This document shows, one piece after another, positions 33,113 to 42,358 of a stretch of DNA of 64,000 bases (positions are counted from its first letter, which is position 1; every line of letters begins with the position of its first letter). Source of the stretch: Luteolibacter sp. Y139 (lineage in GTDB: Bacteria > Verrucomicrobiota > Verrucomicrobiia > Verrucomicrobiales > Akkermansiaceae); the NCBI RefSeq assembly GCF_038066715.1, contig NZ_JBBUKT010000001.1:1116001-1180000 (forward strand), written 5' to 3'. The notes beneath the pieces were generated by a model, which had not been told where the DNA came from, ran no database searches, and was given only the letters and a program-made list of their open reading frames with translations. A program made the translations under genes and the position numbers.

Positions 33113-34957
33113 TCAACCGCGGTTGCTGCGATCCTCGTAGTTGAGGCCCTTGGACGCCCGCTTGCGGGCGTTGGCATCAAGGATACGCTTGCGAAGACGG
33201 ATATTTTGCGGGGTGGCTTCGACGAGTTCGTCGGCGTCGATGTATTCGATCGCGCGCTCGAGCGAGAAGCGGATGGCCGGGGTGAGCTTGGAGGTCTTGT
33301 CCTTGCCGGAGGAGCGCATGTTATCGAGGTGCTTCTCCTTCACCGGGTTCACCGGCAGGTCGCCGACGCGCGGGTTTTCACCGACCAGCATGCCTTCGTA
33401 GACGGCATCACCGGGAGCGACGAAGAGGACGCCGCGCTCCTCGAGCATCTGTAGCGAGTAGGGCGTGGCGGCACCGGAATCCATCGAGACCAGCGTGCCG
33501 GTCGTGCGGTTCTGGATTTCGCCGGCGTGCGGGCCGTATTCCTTGAAAAGGTGGCTCATGATGCCGTGGCCGGAGGTCAGGTTGACCAGCTCGGTTTCGA
33601 AGCCGATGAGGCCACGGGTCGGGATGCTCGCCTGGATGAAGACGCGGCCGCTGGCCTCGGTGTCCATGTGCTCCATCATGCCCTTGCGGTTCATGAGGAT
33701 CTTGAGGATGCCCTGGGTGTAGTCGCCGGGGGCCTCGACGTAGAGGGTCTCGAAGGGCTCGAGGATCTTGCCGTGGTCATCCTTGCGGAAGATCACGACC
33801 GGGCGGGAGACGAGGACTTCGAAGCCTTCGCGGCGCATCTGCTCGACCAGCACCGCGATCTGCATCGCGCCACGGGCGGAAACGTTGAAGACGCCGGAGG
33901 TATCGGTGTCTTCCACGGTGATGGAAATGTTCGTCTTCAGCTCGCGCATCAGGCGGTCGCGGATGGCGCGCGAGGTGACGTGCTTGCCTTCCTTGCCGGC
34001 GAGCGGGCCGTCATTGATGGAGAACTGCATCGACACGGTCGGCGGGTCGATCGCGACGAAGGGCAGCGGTTGCTGGTCCGCCGAGCCGGCGATGGTTTCG
34101 CCGATGTTCACGTTCTCAATGCCCGCGGCGATGCCGACGATGCCGCCGGCGCCACAGCCTTCCGAGTCGGTGGTGGCGAGACCAGAGTAGCTGAAGGTCT
34201 TCATCACCTTCGACTGCTGCTTGGTGCCATCTTCGCGGAGCAGCCAGACGGTGTCACCTTTCTTGACGCTGCCACCGAGGACCTTGCCGACAGCGACGCG
34301 GCCGACGTAGTCGTCCCACTCGATGTTCGAGACGAGCATGAGGAAAGGAGCTTCCGGATCGGCCTTCGGCGCCGGGATGTGCTCGATGATCTTCTTGAGG
34401 AGCGGCACGCAGTCCTTCCGCTCATCATCCGGGTGATCCATGAAGTAGCCGTCACGGGCGGAGCCGTAGCTGAAGGGAGCATTGAACTGCTCGTCATCGG
34501 CATCGAGGTCGAGAAGGAGTTCGAGGACCTGATCGTGAACCTTGAGCGGGGTGGCCAGCGGACGGTCGATCTTGTTGACGACGACGATCGGCTTAAGGCC
34601 TTCCTGCATCGCCTTGCGGAGCACGAAGCGGGTCTGGGCCTGCGGGCCGCCGGAAGCATCAACGACGAGAAGAACGCCATCGACCATCTTCATCACGCGC
34701 TCCACCTCGGCACCGAAGTCGGCGTGGCCTGGGGTATCGACGATATTGATGGTGTAACCTTCCCAGTGAATGGAAGTGTTCTTGGCCTTGATGGTAATGC
34801 CCTTTTCCTTTTCCAGGTCCATCGAGTCCATTGCGCGCTCCTGCTGCGCCTGGTTGTCGCGATAGGTACCGCCGGCTTGAAGGAGCTGGTCAACGAGGGT
34901 GGTCTTCCCGTGGTCAACGTGGGCGATAATGGCGAGATTGCGGATCTTGAGTGACAT
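33113..34957 (-). CDS. typA: Translational GTPase TypA/BipA
   Basis: A 614-residue ribosome-binding GTPase of the EF-G class, involved in 50S assembly and stress or cold adaptation. G1 is [16 protein letters not shown]3 is [16 protein letters not shown]4 is VVNKIDRP, and the later domains keep [23 protein letters not shown] and [11 protein letters not shown]. The length is normal for the family. The start [17 protein letters not shown] is clear and is not preceded by a Shine-Dalgarno sequence. No operon partner lies downstream. Confidence 0.96.
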   Translation of the reverse strand: MSLKIRNLAIIAHVDHGKTTLVDQLLQAGGTYRDNQAQQERAMDSMDLEKEKGITIKAKNTSIHWEGYTINIVDTPGHADFGAEVERVMKMVDGVLLVVDASGGPQAQTRFVLRKAMQEGLKPIVVVNKIDRPLATPLKVHDQVLELLLDLDADDEQFNAPFSYGSARDGYFMDHPDDERKDCVPLLKKIIEHIPAPKADPEAPFLMLVSNIEWDDYVGRVAVGKVLGGSVKKGDTVWLLREDGTKQQSKVMKTFSYSGLATTDSEGCGAGGIVGIAAGIENVNIGETIAGSADQQPLPFVAIDPPTVSMQFSINDGPLAGKEGKHVTSRAIRDRLMRELKTNISITVEDTDTSGVFNVSARGAMQIAVLVEQMRREGFEVLVSRPVVIFRKDDHGKILEPFETLYVEAPGDYTQGILKILMNRKGMMEHMDTEASGRVFIQASIPTRGLIGFETELVNLTSGHGIMSHLFKEYGPHAGEIQNRTTGTLVSMDSGAATPYSLQMLEERGVLFVAPGDAVYEGMLVGENPRVGDLPVNPVKEKHLDNMRSSGKDKTSKLTPAIRFSLERAIEYIDADELVEATPQNIRLRKRILDANARKRASKGLNYEDRSNRG

Positions 34958-35081
34958 GGCGGCGCGGGTGCCCAGGCGGCGGGCGGGGCGGGGCTATGGA
35001 CGCTTTTCCCCCGCTTGGCAAGGGGTAAGCACGTGGCGTTCCTGCCACCGAGCGCTGGAAATCATCGCGTAATGCCCGAAT

Positions 35082-35690
35082 TCAGGTCGGCCAGGCCTTC
35101 ATCGCCTGCTCGGCGACGCCCTTCAGCTCGCCCCCGGTCGCGCGGCTGGCGGCCTGCACCGCCAACCCCTGAATCACTGTCGAAAGGTAGCGGGCCAGCC
35201 GTTTCGTGTCCACGTCGGCACCGAATTCCCCCTCCGCTTTCGCCCTCGCAAACCGGTCTTCAATCGATCGCAAGGTTTCGCAACGCACGGTCACGAGTTC
35301 CTGCTTCACCGGCGTCGCTTCGTCGCCGCAGACGAGCGCGCTCTGGATGGAGAGGCATCCGCAGGGGTTCTCCGGATCGCTCAAAACGTTCACCGCCCCC
35401 GCCAGCAGTTTCTCGGCGGCCTCTCGCGCCGTCGGGGCTTCCAGCGCCAGTGCCACGTAGGATGCCGGGCCTTCGCAGTAGCGAATGAGTGCCTTGCGGA
35501 ACAGCGCTTCCTTGTTCCCAAAGGCCGCATAGAGGCTGGGGCGGTTGATTCCCATCGCCTCCGTCAGGTCAGCCATCGAGGCCCCCTCGTAGCCCTTCTC
35601 CCAAAAGACGCGCAGCGCCCGGTCGAGCGCCACATCGGCGTCGAAGGCTCGCGGGCGGCCAATTGCCGGAGGGGTTTCACCGGGTTTCAT
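35082..35690 (-). CDS. TetR/AcrR-family repressor
   Basis: A 202-residue regulator. The N-terminal helix-turn-helix (about 25-70) reads [20 protein letters not shown], then [18 protein letters not shown]. The C-terminal ligand domain contains [16 protein letters not shown] with two close cysteines, which could sense electrophiles or oxidants. It diverges from trxA and an MFS exporter. A partial palindrome in the 98-base gap is a good operator candidate, so it probably represses itself and the trxA-MFS pair. The inducer is unknown. Confidence 0.88.
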   Translation of the reverse strand: MKPGETPPAIGRPRAFDADVALDRALRVFWEKGYEGASMADLTEAMGINRPSLYAAFGNKEALFRKALIRYCEGPASYVALALEAPTAREAAEKLLAGAVNVLSDPENPCGCLSIQSALVCGDEATPVKQELVTVRCETLRSIEDRFARAKAEGEFGADVDTKRLARYLSTVIQGLAVQAASRATGGELKGVAEQAMKAWPT

Positions 35691-35712
35691 ACCTGCCGGT
35701 AAAAAATGCCGC

Positions 35713-35741
35713 TTGACCCCGGTTTGTCCAGCGGATACATC
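35713..35741 (+). promoter_or_regulatory. Candidate sigma-70 promoter for trxA
   Basis: TTGACC, 17 bases, TACATC: a good -35 box and a poor -10 box at ideal spacing, ending 47 bases before the trxA start. The candidate operator begins directly after it. Confidence 0.4.
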
Positions 35742-35757
35742 TATACCGTTCGTTACA
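35742..35757. promoter_or_regulatory. Candidate TetR operator
   Basis: TATACCGTTCGTTACA matches its own reverse complement at 10 of 16 positions, with an inner CG...CG spacing often seen in TetR-family operators. It lies just downstream of the candidate trxA promoter in the divergent gap, where binding would block transcription of trxA. Confidence 0.45.
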
Positions 35758-35788
35758 GAACACCCTCGATCAGCAGAGGAACAGAACC

Positions 35789-36103
35789 ATGAAAACCATC
35801 GAACTCAACAATGACACCTTCGATGCCGCGCTAGCCGGCACCGACCAGCCCGTGCTTGTAGACTTCTGGGCCGAATGGTGCGGCCCGTGTAAAATGATCG
35901 GCCCGGTGGTCGAATCGATCGCAGCCGAGCAGGATGGCAAAGCCCTCGTCGCGAAAGTCGACGTGGATGCCGCCCCCGAACTCGCCCGGCGTTTCGGCAT
36001 CAAGGCGATCCCCACCCTGATCGTCTTCAAGAACGGCGAACCCGTGAATGTCTTCCGCGGCGTGCAGGACAAGGCCGTCCTTCTGGCCGCGCTGGCCGCC
36101 TGA
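35789..36103 (+). CDS. trxA: Thioredoxin
   Basis: A 104-residue thioredoxin with the active site WCGPCKM in [17 protein letters not shown] and the cis-Pro segment [13 protein letters not shown]. It reduces protein disulfides in the cytoplasm. A purine-rich AGAGGAA precedes the start, one of the few clear ribosome-binding sites here. It is divergent from a TetR repressor and followed by an MFS exporter, which suggests a redox- or toxin-response unit rather than the housekeeping thioredoxin locus. Confidence 0.95.
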   Translation: MKTIELNNDTFDAALAGTDQPVLVDFWAEWCGPCKMIGPVVESIAAEQDGKALVAKVDVDAAPELARRFGIKAIPTLIVFKNGEPVNVFRGVQDKAVLLAALAA

Positions 36104-36113
36104 TTGCTTCTCC

Positions 36114-36157
36114 GGAGCGTGGTCCCTCCCCGCAAGGGTCGGGTGCCACGCTCCTTT
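36114..36157 (+). repeat. Palindrome after trxA, related to the cruciform repeat
   Basis: GGAGCGTGG pairs with CCACGCTCC (9 bp) around 23 bases that can form inner CCCT/AGGG pairing, and TTT follows. It may end trxA transcripts. Its right end, CCACGCTCCTT, is identical to the right end of the cruciform element next to rlmN. Confidence 0.6.
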
Positions 36158-36168
36158 CATTATCCATC

Positions 36169-37368
36169 ATGACGGATTCATCCCGAGGCGGACGTTCGAT
36201 CCTGCCCATTGTTCTCCTTTCCGCCGCCGGGTTCACGGTGCTGACCACCGAGTTCGTGATCGTCGGCCTGCTACCGGCGATGGCGCGCGACCTCGGCGTC
36301 AGCGTGTCCAGCGCGGGATTGCTGGTGACCTTGTTCGCTTTCACTGTGGCCGTGGTCGGTCCGCCGCTCACGGCTTCGTTTTCACGCTTCGAGAGGAAGC
36401 GGCTTTTCGTCACCACGTTGCTGCTGTTCGCCTTGTCGAACCTCCTCGCGGCGACCGCGCCGAACTTCGGCCTGATGGCCTTCGCCCGGTTCATCCCCGC
36501 GGTGATGCTTCCGGTCTTCTGGGCGCTCGCCAGCGAAACCGCGGTGGCCATCACCGGTCCCGAGCGCGCGGGCAAAGCGATCTCGATGGTCTCCTTCGGC
36601 ATCGTCGCCGCCACGATCTTCGGCATTCCCATCGGCACCTTGATCGGCGATGCCTTCGGCTGGCGCGTCGCCTTTGGCTCCTTGGCGGGGCTAGCCCTGC
36701 TCAAGGCGGCCCTGCTGTTTTTCTTCCTTCCCGTGATTCAGGGAAAAAGGGAGTCCGCCTCGGTCGCCTCGCAAATGGGCATCCTACGCGACCCGGTCAT
36801 TGCCGGTCACGTCCTTCTCTCCCTGCTCGTGTTTGCCGGGATGTTCACGGCCTACACCTACCTCGCCGATATCCTCGAGCGCCTCGGTGGCTTCGATGGC
36901 GCAACGGTCGGATGGATTCTGATGGGCTTCGGCGGTGTCGGCATGATTGGCAACTGGCTCGGCGGGCGTCTGGTTGACCGCAGCCCGCTCGGAGCTTCCG
37001 TGATTTTCTGCGCGCCGATCGCCATCGCCATGATCGCGGTGGTCCCGGTGGTTCATTCCTATGGCGTGCTCGCCATCGTCCTCGCGATCTGGGGTATCGC
37101 GCAGGCTGCGCTTTTCACCGTCTCCCACGTCCGCGTGATGAAGTCCGCTTCCGCCAACGCGGCGCTCGGGGCGTCCCTGAATATCTCGGGCGCGAACATG
37201 GGCATCGGCCTGGGTGCGATCGTCGGAGGACGTGTGATCGATGGCTTCGGACTCCAGCATGTCGGCTGGGCTGCGGCAGGAGTCATCGGGCTTTCGATCG
37301 CCGCCGCCTTCGTGCTGATGACGGCGCGGTCGTCCTCTGTTGGGGATCCCTGCCCCGAAGCAGAGTGA
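36169..37368 (+). CDS. MFS transporter (drug:H+ antiporter type)
   Basis: A 399-residue membrane protein with about twelve hydrophobic helices. The N-terminal half reads LPIVLLSAAGFTVLTTEFVIVGLLP and continues into the loop 2-3 region PPLTASFSRFERKRLF. Length and pattern fit the 12-TM DHA1 family (AraJ/YdhP/NepI-like exporters). It lies 65 bases after trxA, with a hairpin between them, and is probably under the divergent TetR regulator. The substrate cannot be told. Confidence 0.88.
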   Translation: MTDSSRGGRSILPIVLLSAAGFTVLTTEFVIVGLLPAMARDLGVSVSSAGLLVTLFAFTVAVVGPPLTASFSRFERKRLFVTTLLLFALSNLLAATAPNFGLMAFARFIPAVMLPVFWALASETAVAITGPERAGKAISMVSFGIVAATIFGIPIGTLIGDAFGWRVAFGSLAGLALLKAALLFFFLPVIQGKRESASVASQMGILRDPVIAGHVLLSLLVFAGMFTAYTYLADILERLGGFDGATVGWILMGFGGVGMIGNWLGGRLVDRSPLGASVIFCAPIAIAMIAVVPVVHSYGVLAIVLAIWGIAQAALFTVSHVRVMKSASANAALGASLNISGANMGIGLGAIVGGRVIDGFGLQHVGWAAAGVIGLSIAAAFVLMTARSSSVGDPCPEAE

Positions 37369-37370
37369 CC

Positions 37371-38636
37371 CTACGCCAGCGCGTCCAGCCTACGAAGCAC
37401 TTCAGAAAACGACGGACGTAGGGTAGGTTCTGCCGAGAGGCAGCGTTCCTGCAATCCCCTCATCGCGACGGATTCCGAATCGCAGCGATCTAACAATTCT
37501 TCCAGAAGGCAGCCGAACGAGCGGATCTCGATGTTCTCCAGTCCGGCGAGGCCCGAGTAGAATGACGCCGCGCCGAAATCCCCCAGCAGGCAATCGCCCG
37601 CCGTATTCCTCAGCATGTTGTGCGCGTAAAGGTCGCCGTGCATGATCCCTTTCGCGTGCAAGGCTGCCGCCACGGAGGCGATGCCACGCGCGATGCGCAG
37701 GACGGCGGCCAACGGGATGACAGTTCCCGGTGGATAGACATCACGGGTGCAGCTCTCGAAACTCGGAGGCCCGGCGAGGCTTGAGAATTCCGATCCGATC
37801 AATTCCATTACCAGTCCCTGCGCCTGCTCCGGATGGCCGGCGATCTTTCCCAGGATCGGTATCACATGGGGATGCCTCCCCGCCGCGAGGCAAGCGGCCA
37901 TTTCACTGGCGGGAAGACCGTCGCTGGTCATCGCTCCTTTGAAAATTTTCACCGCCACCGGTCTTCTTTCCGAAATCAGCGATGCTTGGTGAATGACGCC
38001 CGAAGCACCTTCGCCGAGCTTTTCGTGTAGCTGCAAATCCGTCCAATCGATCACAGCCTCCGCGCCGGACTCTTCACGGCAAAAGGGATTCCCCGAAAAC
38101 GCCAGCCACGCCAATCGAGGAAGTTTGAGCAGCCACTCCGGCAACGAGCGGAAGCGGTTCGAGGCGAGCCGGACCAGTTCGAGGTTGGTGCAGGCCGCCA
38201 TTTCCTCCGGAAGGTTTTCCAGCCGGTTGCCCGCCAGCATTAGCTTCTGGAGCGGCAGGCAGTTCCCGACGGAAGCGGGCAGCCGGTCGATGCGATTGTC
38301 CGTGAGGATCAGCCAGCGCAGGGATGGTGGCAGCGCCTCCACACGCCCGACGCGGTTCGACTTGAAGGCGATCATCGACAATTCCGCGCACTCCGCGATG
38401 ACCGGCGGCACGTGATCGAAGTCGTTCTCCGAGCAGAAGAGGATCCGCAGTTTCTTCAGCCGAGGTAGGTCAGCGGGAAGGTCAGAAAGCCGGTTGCCGG
38501 AGAGATTCAGGATCTCCAGCGAATCGGCGAGGTCGAAGATCTCGCGCGGGAACTCCGTGAGCCCGCAGCAGAGGTCGAGCCGGGTGGCACCGGTGAGCTT
38601 GCCGGAACGAAGAAGAGTGAGCGTATCGGCCGACAT
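37371..38636 (-). CDS. Leucine-rich-repeat protein kinase
   Basis: A 421-residue soluble protein. The first half (about residues 15-190) has seven or so LRRs of the LxxLxxLxLxxNxLxxLP type (SLEILNLSGNRLSDLPADL, LQKLMLAGNRLENLPEEM). A compact protein-kinase domain follows with GEGASG (P-loop), VAVKIFKG (Lys), HGDLYAHN (catalytic loop, Gly in place of Arg) and GDFGAAS (DFG). The C-lobe is short. LRR kinases without a membrane segment are uncommon in bacteria. It converges with the MFS gene with two bases between. Substrate unknown. Confidence 0.82.
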   Translation of the reverse strand: MSADTLTLLRSGKLTGATRLDLCCGLTEFPREIFDLADSLEILNLSGNRLSDLPADLPRLKKLRILFCSENDFDHVPPVIAECAELSMIAFKSNRVGRVEALPPSLRWLILTDNRIDRLPASVGNCLPLQKLMLAGNRLENLPEEMAACTNLELVRLASNRFRSLPEWLLKLPRLAWLAFSGNPFCREESGAEAVIDWTDLQLHEKLGEGASGVIHQASLISERRPVAVKIFKGAMTSDGLPASEMAACLAAGRHPHVIPILGKIAGHPEQAQGLVMELIGSEFSSLAGPPSFESCTRDVYPPGTVIPLAAVLRIARGIASVAAALHAKGIMHGDLYAHNMLRNTAGDCLLGDFGAASFYSGLAGLENIEIRSFGCLLEELLDRCDSESVAMRGLQERCLSAEPTLRPSFSEVLRRLDALA

Positions 38637-38730
38637 CTTGACTCGGAATACCCACAGTTGGGCGGACGCATTCCTCCCCACGATTCAACCATCAGCAAGC
38701 AGGAAGTCGAAAGCGGCCGTGACTGTCCGA

Positions 38731-39489
38731 TCAAGCGGTGGGAAACGCGCCAATAGCCCGGATTCCCTCGTCAGAAACCCGATAAACTTCAGTCGAGATG
38801 GGATAAGGTGCCTGATTGTATTCGCGGACCACCACTTTACCCACCTTCCCGACGAAGTCCGAGTGCCGGGCATCCCACAAGTAGATGAAATCACGGTCAG
38901 GAACGACCGCGAGAAGCGGCCAGCCCAGCTTGGCGCCGACTACCTCGCGAAGATTCGGGGCGAGCAGGAGTGCCGCCTTGAAAGGCAGCGAAGTGCTCAG
39001 GAATCCAAGGTGAACGCCATCGATCTCATTGCATTCGATGGTCGCTTCTTCCAAGGCGCGGCTAAGATTCTCGAAAGCACGATTCGCGGCAAGGAATTGG
39101 TCCATGCTCAACGTTTCCAGCATTTCTCCGGATACCCAAGTGATCTGACTACCGTCAGGCGACAAATGCACGAGAACCCGGTCCACGCAGTCACTGATCG
39201 GAAATCGAATCTCAGCGGGCTCTTCGTAATCGTTTGGCTCCAGACACCAGTAGAGCCCATCGGCGGAAATCGAATCATCGGAAGCCTCCAATGAGCTTAA
39301 AATTGTATCCACAAAGCGAGGGACTCTGCCTGCATCCCCGTCACTCGCCACACCCCGCTCCAAATTGTCCAAATGGACGAGGCAGCGACCTTCGGCAGCG
39401 TCAATCACGTAGCCATTGGATTCAGCATCCACGGAGAAGCGCAGCCCTCTTCGGGTCAGCTCACCCTCAAATAGCGTTCGAACATCCAT
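38731..39489 (-). CDS. Hypothetical protein, weakly DUF1444-like
   Basis: A 252-residue acidic protein. The second half (LNLREVVGAKLGWP-like context, then LLAVVPDRDFIYLWDARH) has the flavour of YtpQ/DUF1444 proteins, whose role is unknown. The match is only by eye. There is no signal peptide or TM helix. It lies just upstream of the LRR kinase gene, with 94 bases between, on the same strand, so a joint role is conceivable. It starts MDVRTLFEGELTRRG. Confidence 0.5.
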   Translation of the reverse strand: MDVRTLFEGELTRRGLRFSVDAESNGYVIDAAEGRCLVHLDNLERGVASDGDAGRVPRFVDTILSSLEASDDSISADGLYWCLEPNDYEEPAEIRFPISDCVDRVLVHLSPDGSQITWVSGEMLETLSMDQFLAANRAFENLSRALEEATIECNEIDGVHLGFLSTSLPFKAALLLAPNLREVVGAKLGWPLLAVVPDRDFIYLWDARHSDFVGKVGKVVVREYNQAPYPISTEVYRVSDEGIRAIGAFPTA

Positions 39490-39518
39490 GATGGTCAGTG
39501 GCGTCTATCTCAACTCAT

Positions 39519-39953
39519 TCATCGGATCGCTACAAAGACGCCGCGGAATCCGAGGCAGACCTGGCCCTCTTGCTCGATGGTTACCTCCAGAGTGATGCGC
39601 GCCTTGCCAGCCTTCGAGAAAGTCGAGCGGAAGGCCGAAAGCTTGGCTTCCACCGGCCTTTTGCAGATCGCCCGCAGCGTGCTCCGCACCGGGTACCGGT
39701 AGTCGAGTTCGCTGCGACGGATCACCACGTGGGCATCGCGATCATCAAGCGCGTGCCAGAGGCAGGCATAGCCAGTGAGCGTTGCAAGCGCGGCGAGGCT
39801 TCCGCCGAACGCGGTGCCGAGGTGGTTGTGATTCGGCTCCAGCGGTGCGGTGAGGATGAAGGCCTCCCCTTCCGACGACTCGACCCGCACGCCCATGGCT
39901 TGGGCGAGCGGGATCTTCTCGTGCAGGAAGGCCTCGATCTCCGCGGGGCTCAT
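39519..39953 (-). CDS. YiiD-C-type thioesterase
   Basis: A 144-residue hot-dog-fold protein. NHNHLGTAFGGSLAALATLTGYACLW and YRYPVRSTLRAIC match the YiiD C-terminal/TIGR02447 thioesterase family. It probably cleaves acyl-CoA or a related thioester. The ATG overlaps the rpiB stop by one base (TGATG); a GTG one codon earlier would give a four-base overlap. Either way it is translationally coupled to rpiB. Confidence 0.82.
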   Translation of the reverse strand: MSPAEIEAFLHEKIPLAQAMGVRVESSEGEAFILTAPLEPNHNHLGTAFGGSLAALATLTGYACLWHALDDRDAHVVIRRSELDYRYPVRSTLRAICKRPVEAKLSAFRSTFSKAGKARITLEVTIEQEGQVCLGFRGVFVAIR

Positions 39954-40381
39954 CACTCGTCGAGTTCGCGGATGCGCTCCACATGGCGACCGCCTTCGAA
40001 GTCGGTGGTCAGGAAAGCATCGACGATGGCGATGGCGGTGCGCAGGTCGATGACCCGCTCGCCGAGGGAAAGGACGTTGGCGTCATTGTGCTGACGACCG
40101 AGCTTGGCGGTTTCCACGCTCCAGCATAGGGCGCAGCGGACGCCCTTGATCCGGTTCGCCGCCATGGCCTCGCCATTGCCGGAGCCGCCGAGCACGATGC
40201 CGCGGTCGTAGGTTCCAGCCGCCACGCCCTCGGCGACCTCACGGATAAAGGGAACGTAAGAGACCGGGGCTTCCGAGTCGGTGCCGACATCGATCACGGT
40301 GATGTCTTTGGCGCGGAGCTGGGCGATGATTTCCCGCTTGTAGGTGAAGCCGGCGTGGTCGGATCCGATGGCGATTTTCAT
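39953..40381 (-). CDS. rpiB: Ribose-5-phosphate isomerase B
   Basis: A 142-residue isomerase that interconverts ribose 5-phosphate and ribulose 5-phosphate in the pentose phosphate pathway. GSDHAGFTYKREI, GSGNGEAMAANRIKGVRCAL (catalytic Cys at RCALC) and HNDANVLSLGERVI are diagnostic. Length is normal. It is coupled to the thioesterase gene downstream. The 280-base gap upstream contains no gene that I can support: only a short hairpin (ACCCT, GTA, AGGGT) near the 3' end of the regulator gene and otherwise unremarkable GC-rich sequence. Confidence 0.95.
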   Translation of the reverse strand: MKIAIGSDHAGFTYKREIIAQLRAKDITVIDVGTDSEAPVSYVPFIREVAEGVAAGTYDRGIVLGGSGNGEAMAANRIKGVRCALCWSVETAKLGRQHNDANVLSLGERVIDLRTAIAIVDAFLTTDFEGGRHVERIRELDE

Positions 40382-40661
40382 GGGTAGGACAGCAGTACAC
40401 GGGCGTGCCGCTTCCTCACGGGCGGCGACTCCCGATCCCCTAACAATGCATCCTTACCCCGGCTTGCCAAGCCGCCATCCGTACATAGGCCGCACCGGCA
40501 CCTCCGTCAGATCACATGTCCCCCCCGGGCCAGAGGTTAAAGACGGTAGGTGTCGGTGCTGATGGAACCATGCCTTAACATGAGCCCGCCGTCCATCCGA
40601 CCACGGCCCGATTTACTTGGCTAAATGCCCGGACAACCCTGTAAGGGTCAGCCCCTACCCC

Positions 40662-41330
40662 CTACTCATTGGGATGGTCCCGCCGCCACGCAATCGCCTG
40701 GCGCAGAAGCTCCGAAGCGTCTTTCAGCTCCAGCTTTTCCTTGATGCGAGTCCGGTAGGTTTCAACCGTCTTCACATCGAGGCCCAGCTGCTCGGCGATC
40801 TGCCGGGTGCCGAAACCTTCGCCGACCAGGCCGAAAACCTGCAGCTCGCGATCGGAAAGAACGTCGAGCGAGCGCACCGCTCCCTTGGTCTTTCCCAGCA
40901 TGCGGGACAGGATCTCGGCGGACAGCTCTTCGCTGAGGAAAACCTTGCCCGCCATGACCTGGCGGATGGCGTCGAGGATCTTGCGGGTGGCCTCCTGCTT
41001 GGTGATGTAACCGTGGGCGCCGGCGCGGATCACCCGCTCGGCGTAGAGGTTTTCATCCTGCATCGAGAGCACCAGGATCAGCAGCTCCGGATACATCACG
41101 CGCAGGTCCTTGATCAGATCGAGGCCGTTCGAGCGCTTGAGGGTCAGATCGACAATGGCGAGCCGCGGCTTCTCCCGCTCGACCACCTCCAGCGCGCCAG
41201 CGCGATCCTCAGCCTCGCCGCAAATGGACAGGTCGGGCTCGCGATTGATCACTTCCGCGAGGCGCTCGCGGACCATCGGATGATCGTCCACGAGGACGAT
41301 GCGGGCCTGGTCGTTTGCAGTGGAAGTCAT
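40662..41330 (-). CDS. NarL/LuxR-type response regulator
   Basis: A 222-residue regulator with receiver domain (VLVDDHPMVRERL; phospho-acceptor in LAIVDLTLKRSNG; Lys in YITKQEATRK) and a C-terminal LuxR-type helix-turn-helix (LSDRELQVFGLVGEGFGTRQ, then VKTVETYRTRIKEKL). Its ATG overlaps the stop of the kinase gene by one base (TGATG). The pair is thus a coupled two-component system. Targets are unknown. Confidence 0.93.
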   Translation of the reverse strand: MTSTANDQARIVLVDDHPMVRERLAEVINREPDLSICGEAEDRAGALEVVEREKPRLAIVDLTLKRSNGLDLIKDLRVMYPELLILVLSMQDENLYAERVIRAGAHGYITKQEATRKILDAIRQVMAGKVFLSEELSAEILSRMLGKTKGAVRSLDVLSDRELQVFGLVGEGFGTRQIAEQLGLDVKTVETYRTRIKEKLELKDASELLRQAIAWRRDHPNE

Positions 41331-42358
41331 CAGCCGATTGTTGACGGGGGAGATGAAACACAACGAACGAGGGTGCCACCATCTTTTCCCGAAGAGATAT
41401 TCATTTCCGCACCGATCGTTCGCGCCCGGTAGTCCATGGTATGAAGGCCCATGCCTCCGCCACGGCTGCTGTTGCCGATGCCGTGGCCATCGTCCTCCAC
41501 CATCAGGTCGAAGTCGCCGCCATTGCTTGAGAAGCGAATCATGATCATCGAGGCGGAAGCATGCTTGACCGCGTTGCTCAGCGCTTCCTGGGCAATGCGG
41601 TAGAGGTGAATGGCATAGGCCTTGTCGAGACTTGATGGCTTTCCAGAGACCTCGGCGATGCAGCGGATGCCGGTGTGCTTCGAGGTGCTGCGGGCGAGAT
41701 CGCGCAGCGCCGTCTCGAGTCCCTCCTCCTCCAGCGGCACCGGATGAAGGCCTTTCGCAATGTCCCGCGCCTGGCCGATCGACTCGTCGATCGATTTCGC
41801 GATCCGCTCCGCCTGAACAGCCTCGGGCGCTGCCTTGTCCTCCAGGCTACGCTGGAGCAGTGCGGCGGAAAAGGCGGTCGCCACCAGCTGCTGGCAAAGG
41901 CCATCGTGCAGATCCTGGCCGATGCGCGCCTGCTCGGATTCCCGTGCGTCGAGGATGCGGCGCTCCAGTTTCAAACGCTCCTTCACCTCGTCTTCCAGCC
42001 GCGCGGTGCGGTCGTGAACGCGAGCCTCTAGGGTCTCATTGAGCTTTCTCAGCGAAATCACCAGCCATACCGGAACCATCAGCACCCCAAACCGCAGCAT
42101 GACATTCCAGTAAGGCACATACACCGGAACCTCAGGCCCCGAGGTCACCAGGTCCGCATACAAGGAGACCCACGTGGCCACGATGGAGAACACGATGCTG
42201 GTGCGGGCGCTGGCATGACGAGTCACCAGAAGGATCGGCAGCATGTAGAAAAACGCGCTGCCGAGCTGCGGCTCGATCCGCATATCGACCGCCCCGATGG
42301 CCGCGACCACCAGGGACCCGATCAGCACCACCTGCCACGGCTTGGAGGGAAGAGTCAC
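41330..42358 (-). CDS. Membrane histidine kinase (HisKA_3, NarX/LiaS-like)
   Basis: A 342-residue kinase if started at the GTG that overlaps the phosphatase stop by four bases (GTGA). An ATG 12 codons earlier lies inside the phosphatase gene. Three to four TM helices lie in the first 110 residues (WQVVLIGSLVVAAIGAVDM; LGSAFFYMLPILLV; GVLMVPVWLVISL). The dimerisation motif is ARIGQDLHDGLCQQLVATAF, with the phospho-acceptor His in DLHDG. The ATPase domain has EALSNAVKHA, DDGHGI and GMGLHTM. The signal is unknown. Confidence 0.9.
   Translation of the reverse strand: MTLPSKPWQVVLIGSLVVAAIGAVDMRIEPQLGSAFFYMLPILLVTRHASARTSIVFSIVATWVSLYADLVTSGPEVPVYVPYWNVMLRFGVLMVPVWLVISLRKLNETLEARVHDRTARLEDEVKERLKLERRILDARESEQARIGQDLHDGLCQQLVATAFSAALLQRSLEDKAAPEAVQAERIAKSIDESIGQARDIAKGLHPVPLEEEGLETALRDLARSTSKHTGIRCIAEVSGKPSSLDKAYAIHLYRIAQEALSNAVKHASASMIMIRFSSNGGDFDLMVEDDGHGIGNSSRGGGMGLHTMDYRARTIGAEMNISSGKDGGTLVRCVSSPPSTIG

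Noticed and set aside
33527-34954. A 475-residue open frame on the plus strand opposite typA
   Set aside because: typA is unmistakable; the antisense frame has a biased Asp/Val/His composition and no motif.
40382-40661. A non-coding RNA or riboswitch in the 280-base gap before rpiB
   Set aside because: Only a 5-bp hairpin and some short GC-rich inverted repeats are present; no known aptamer or terminator pattern was recognised.
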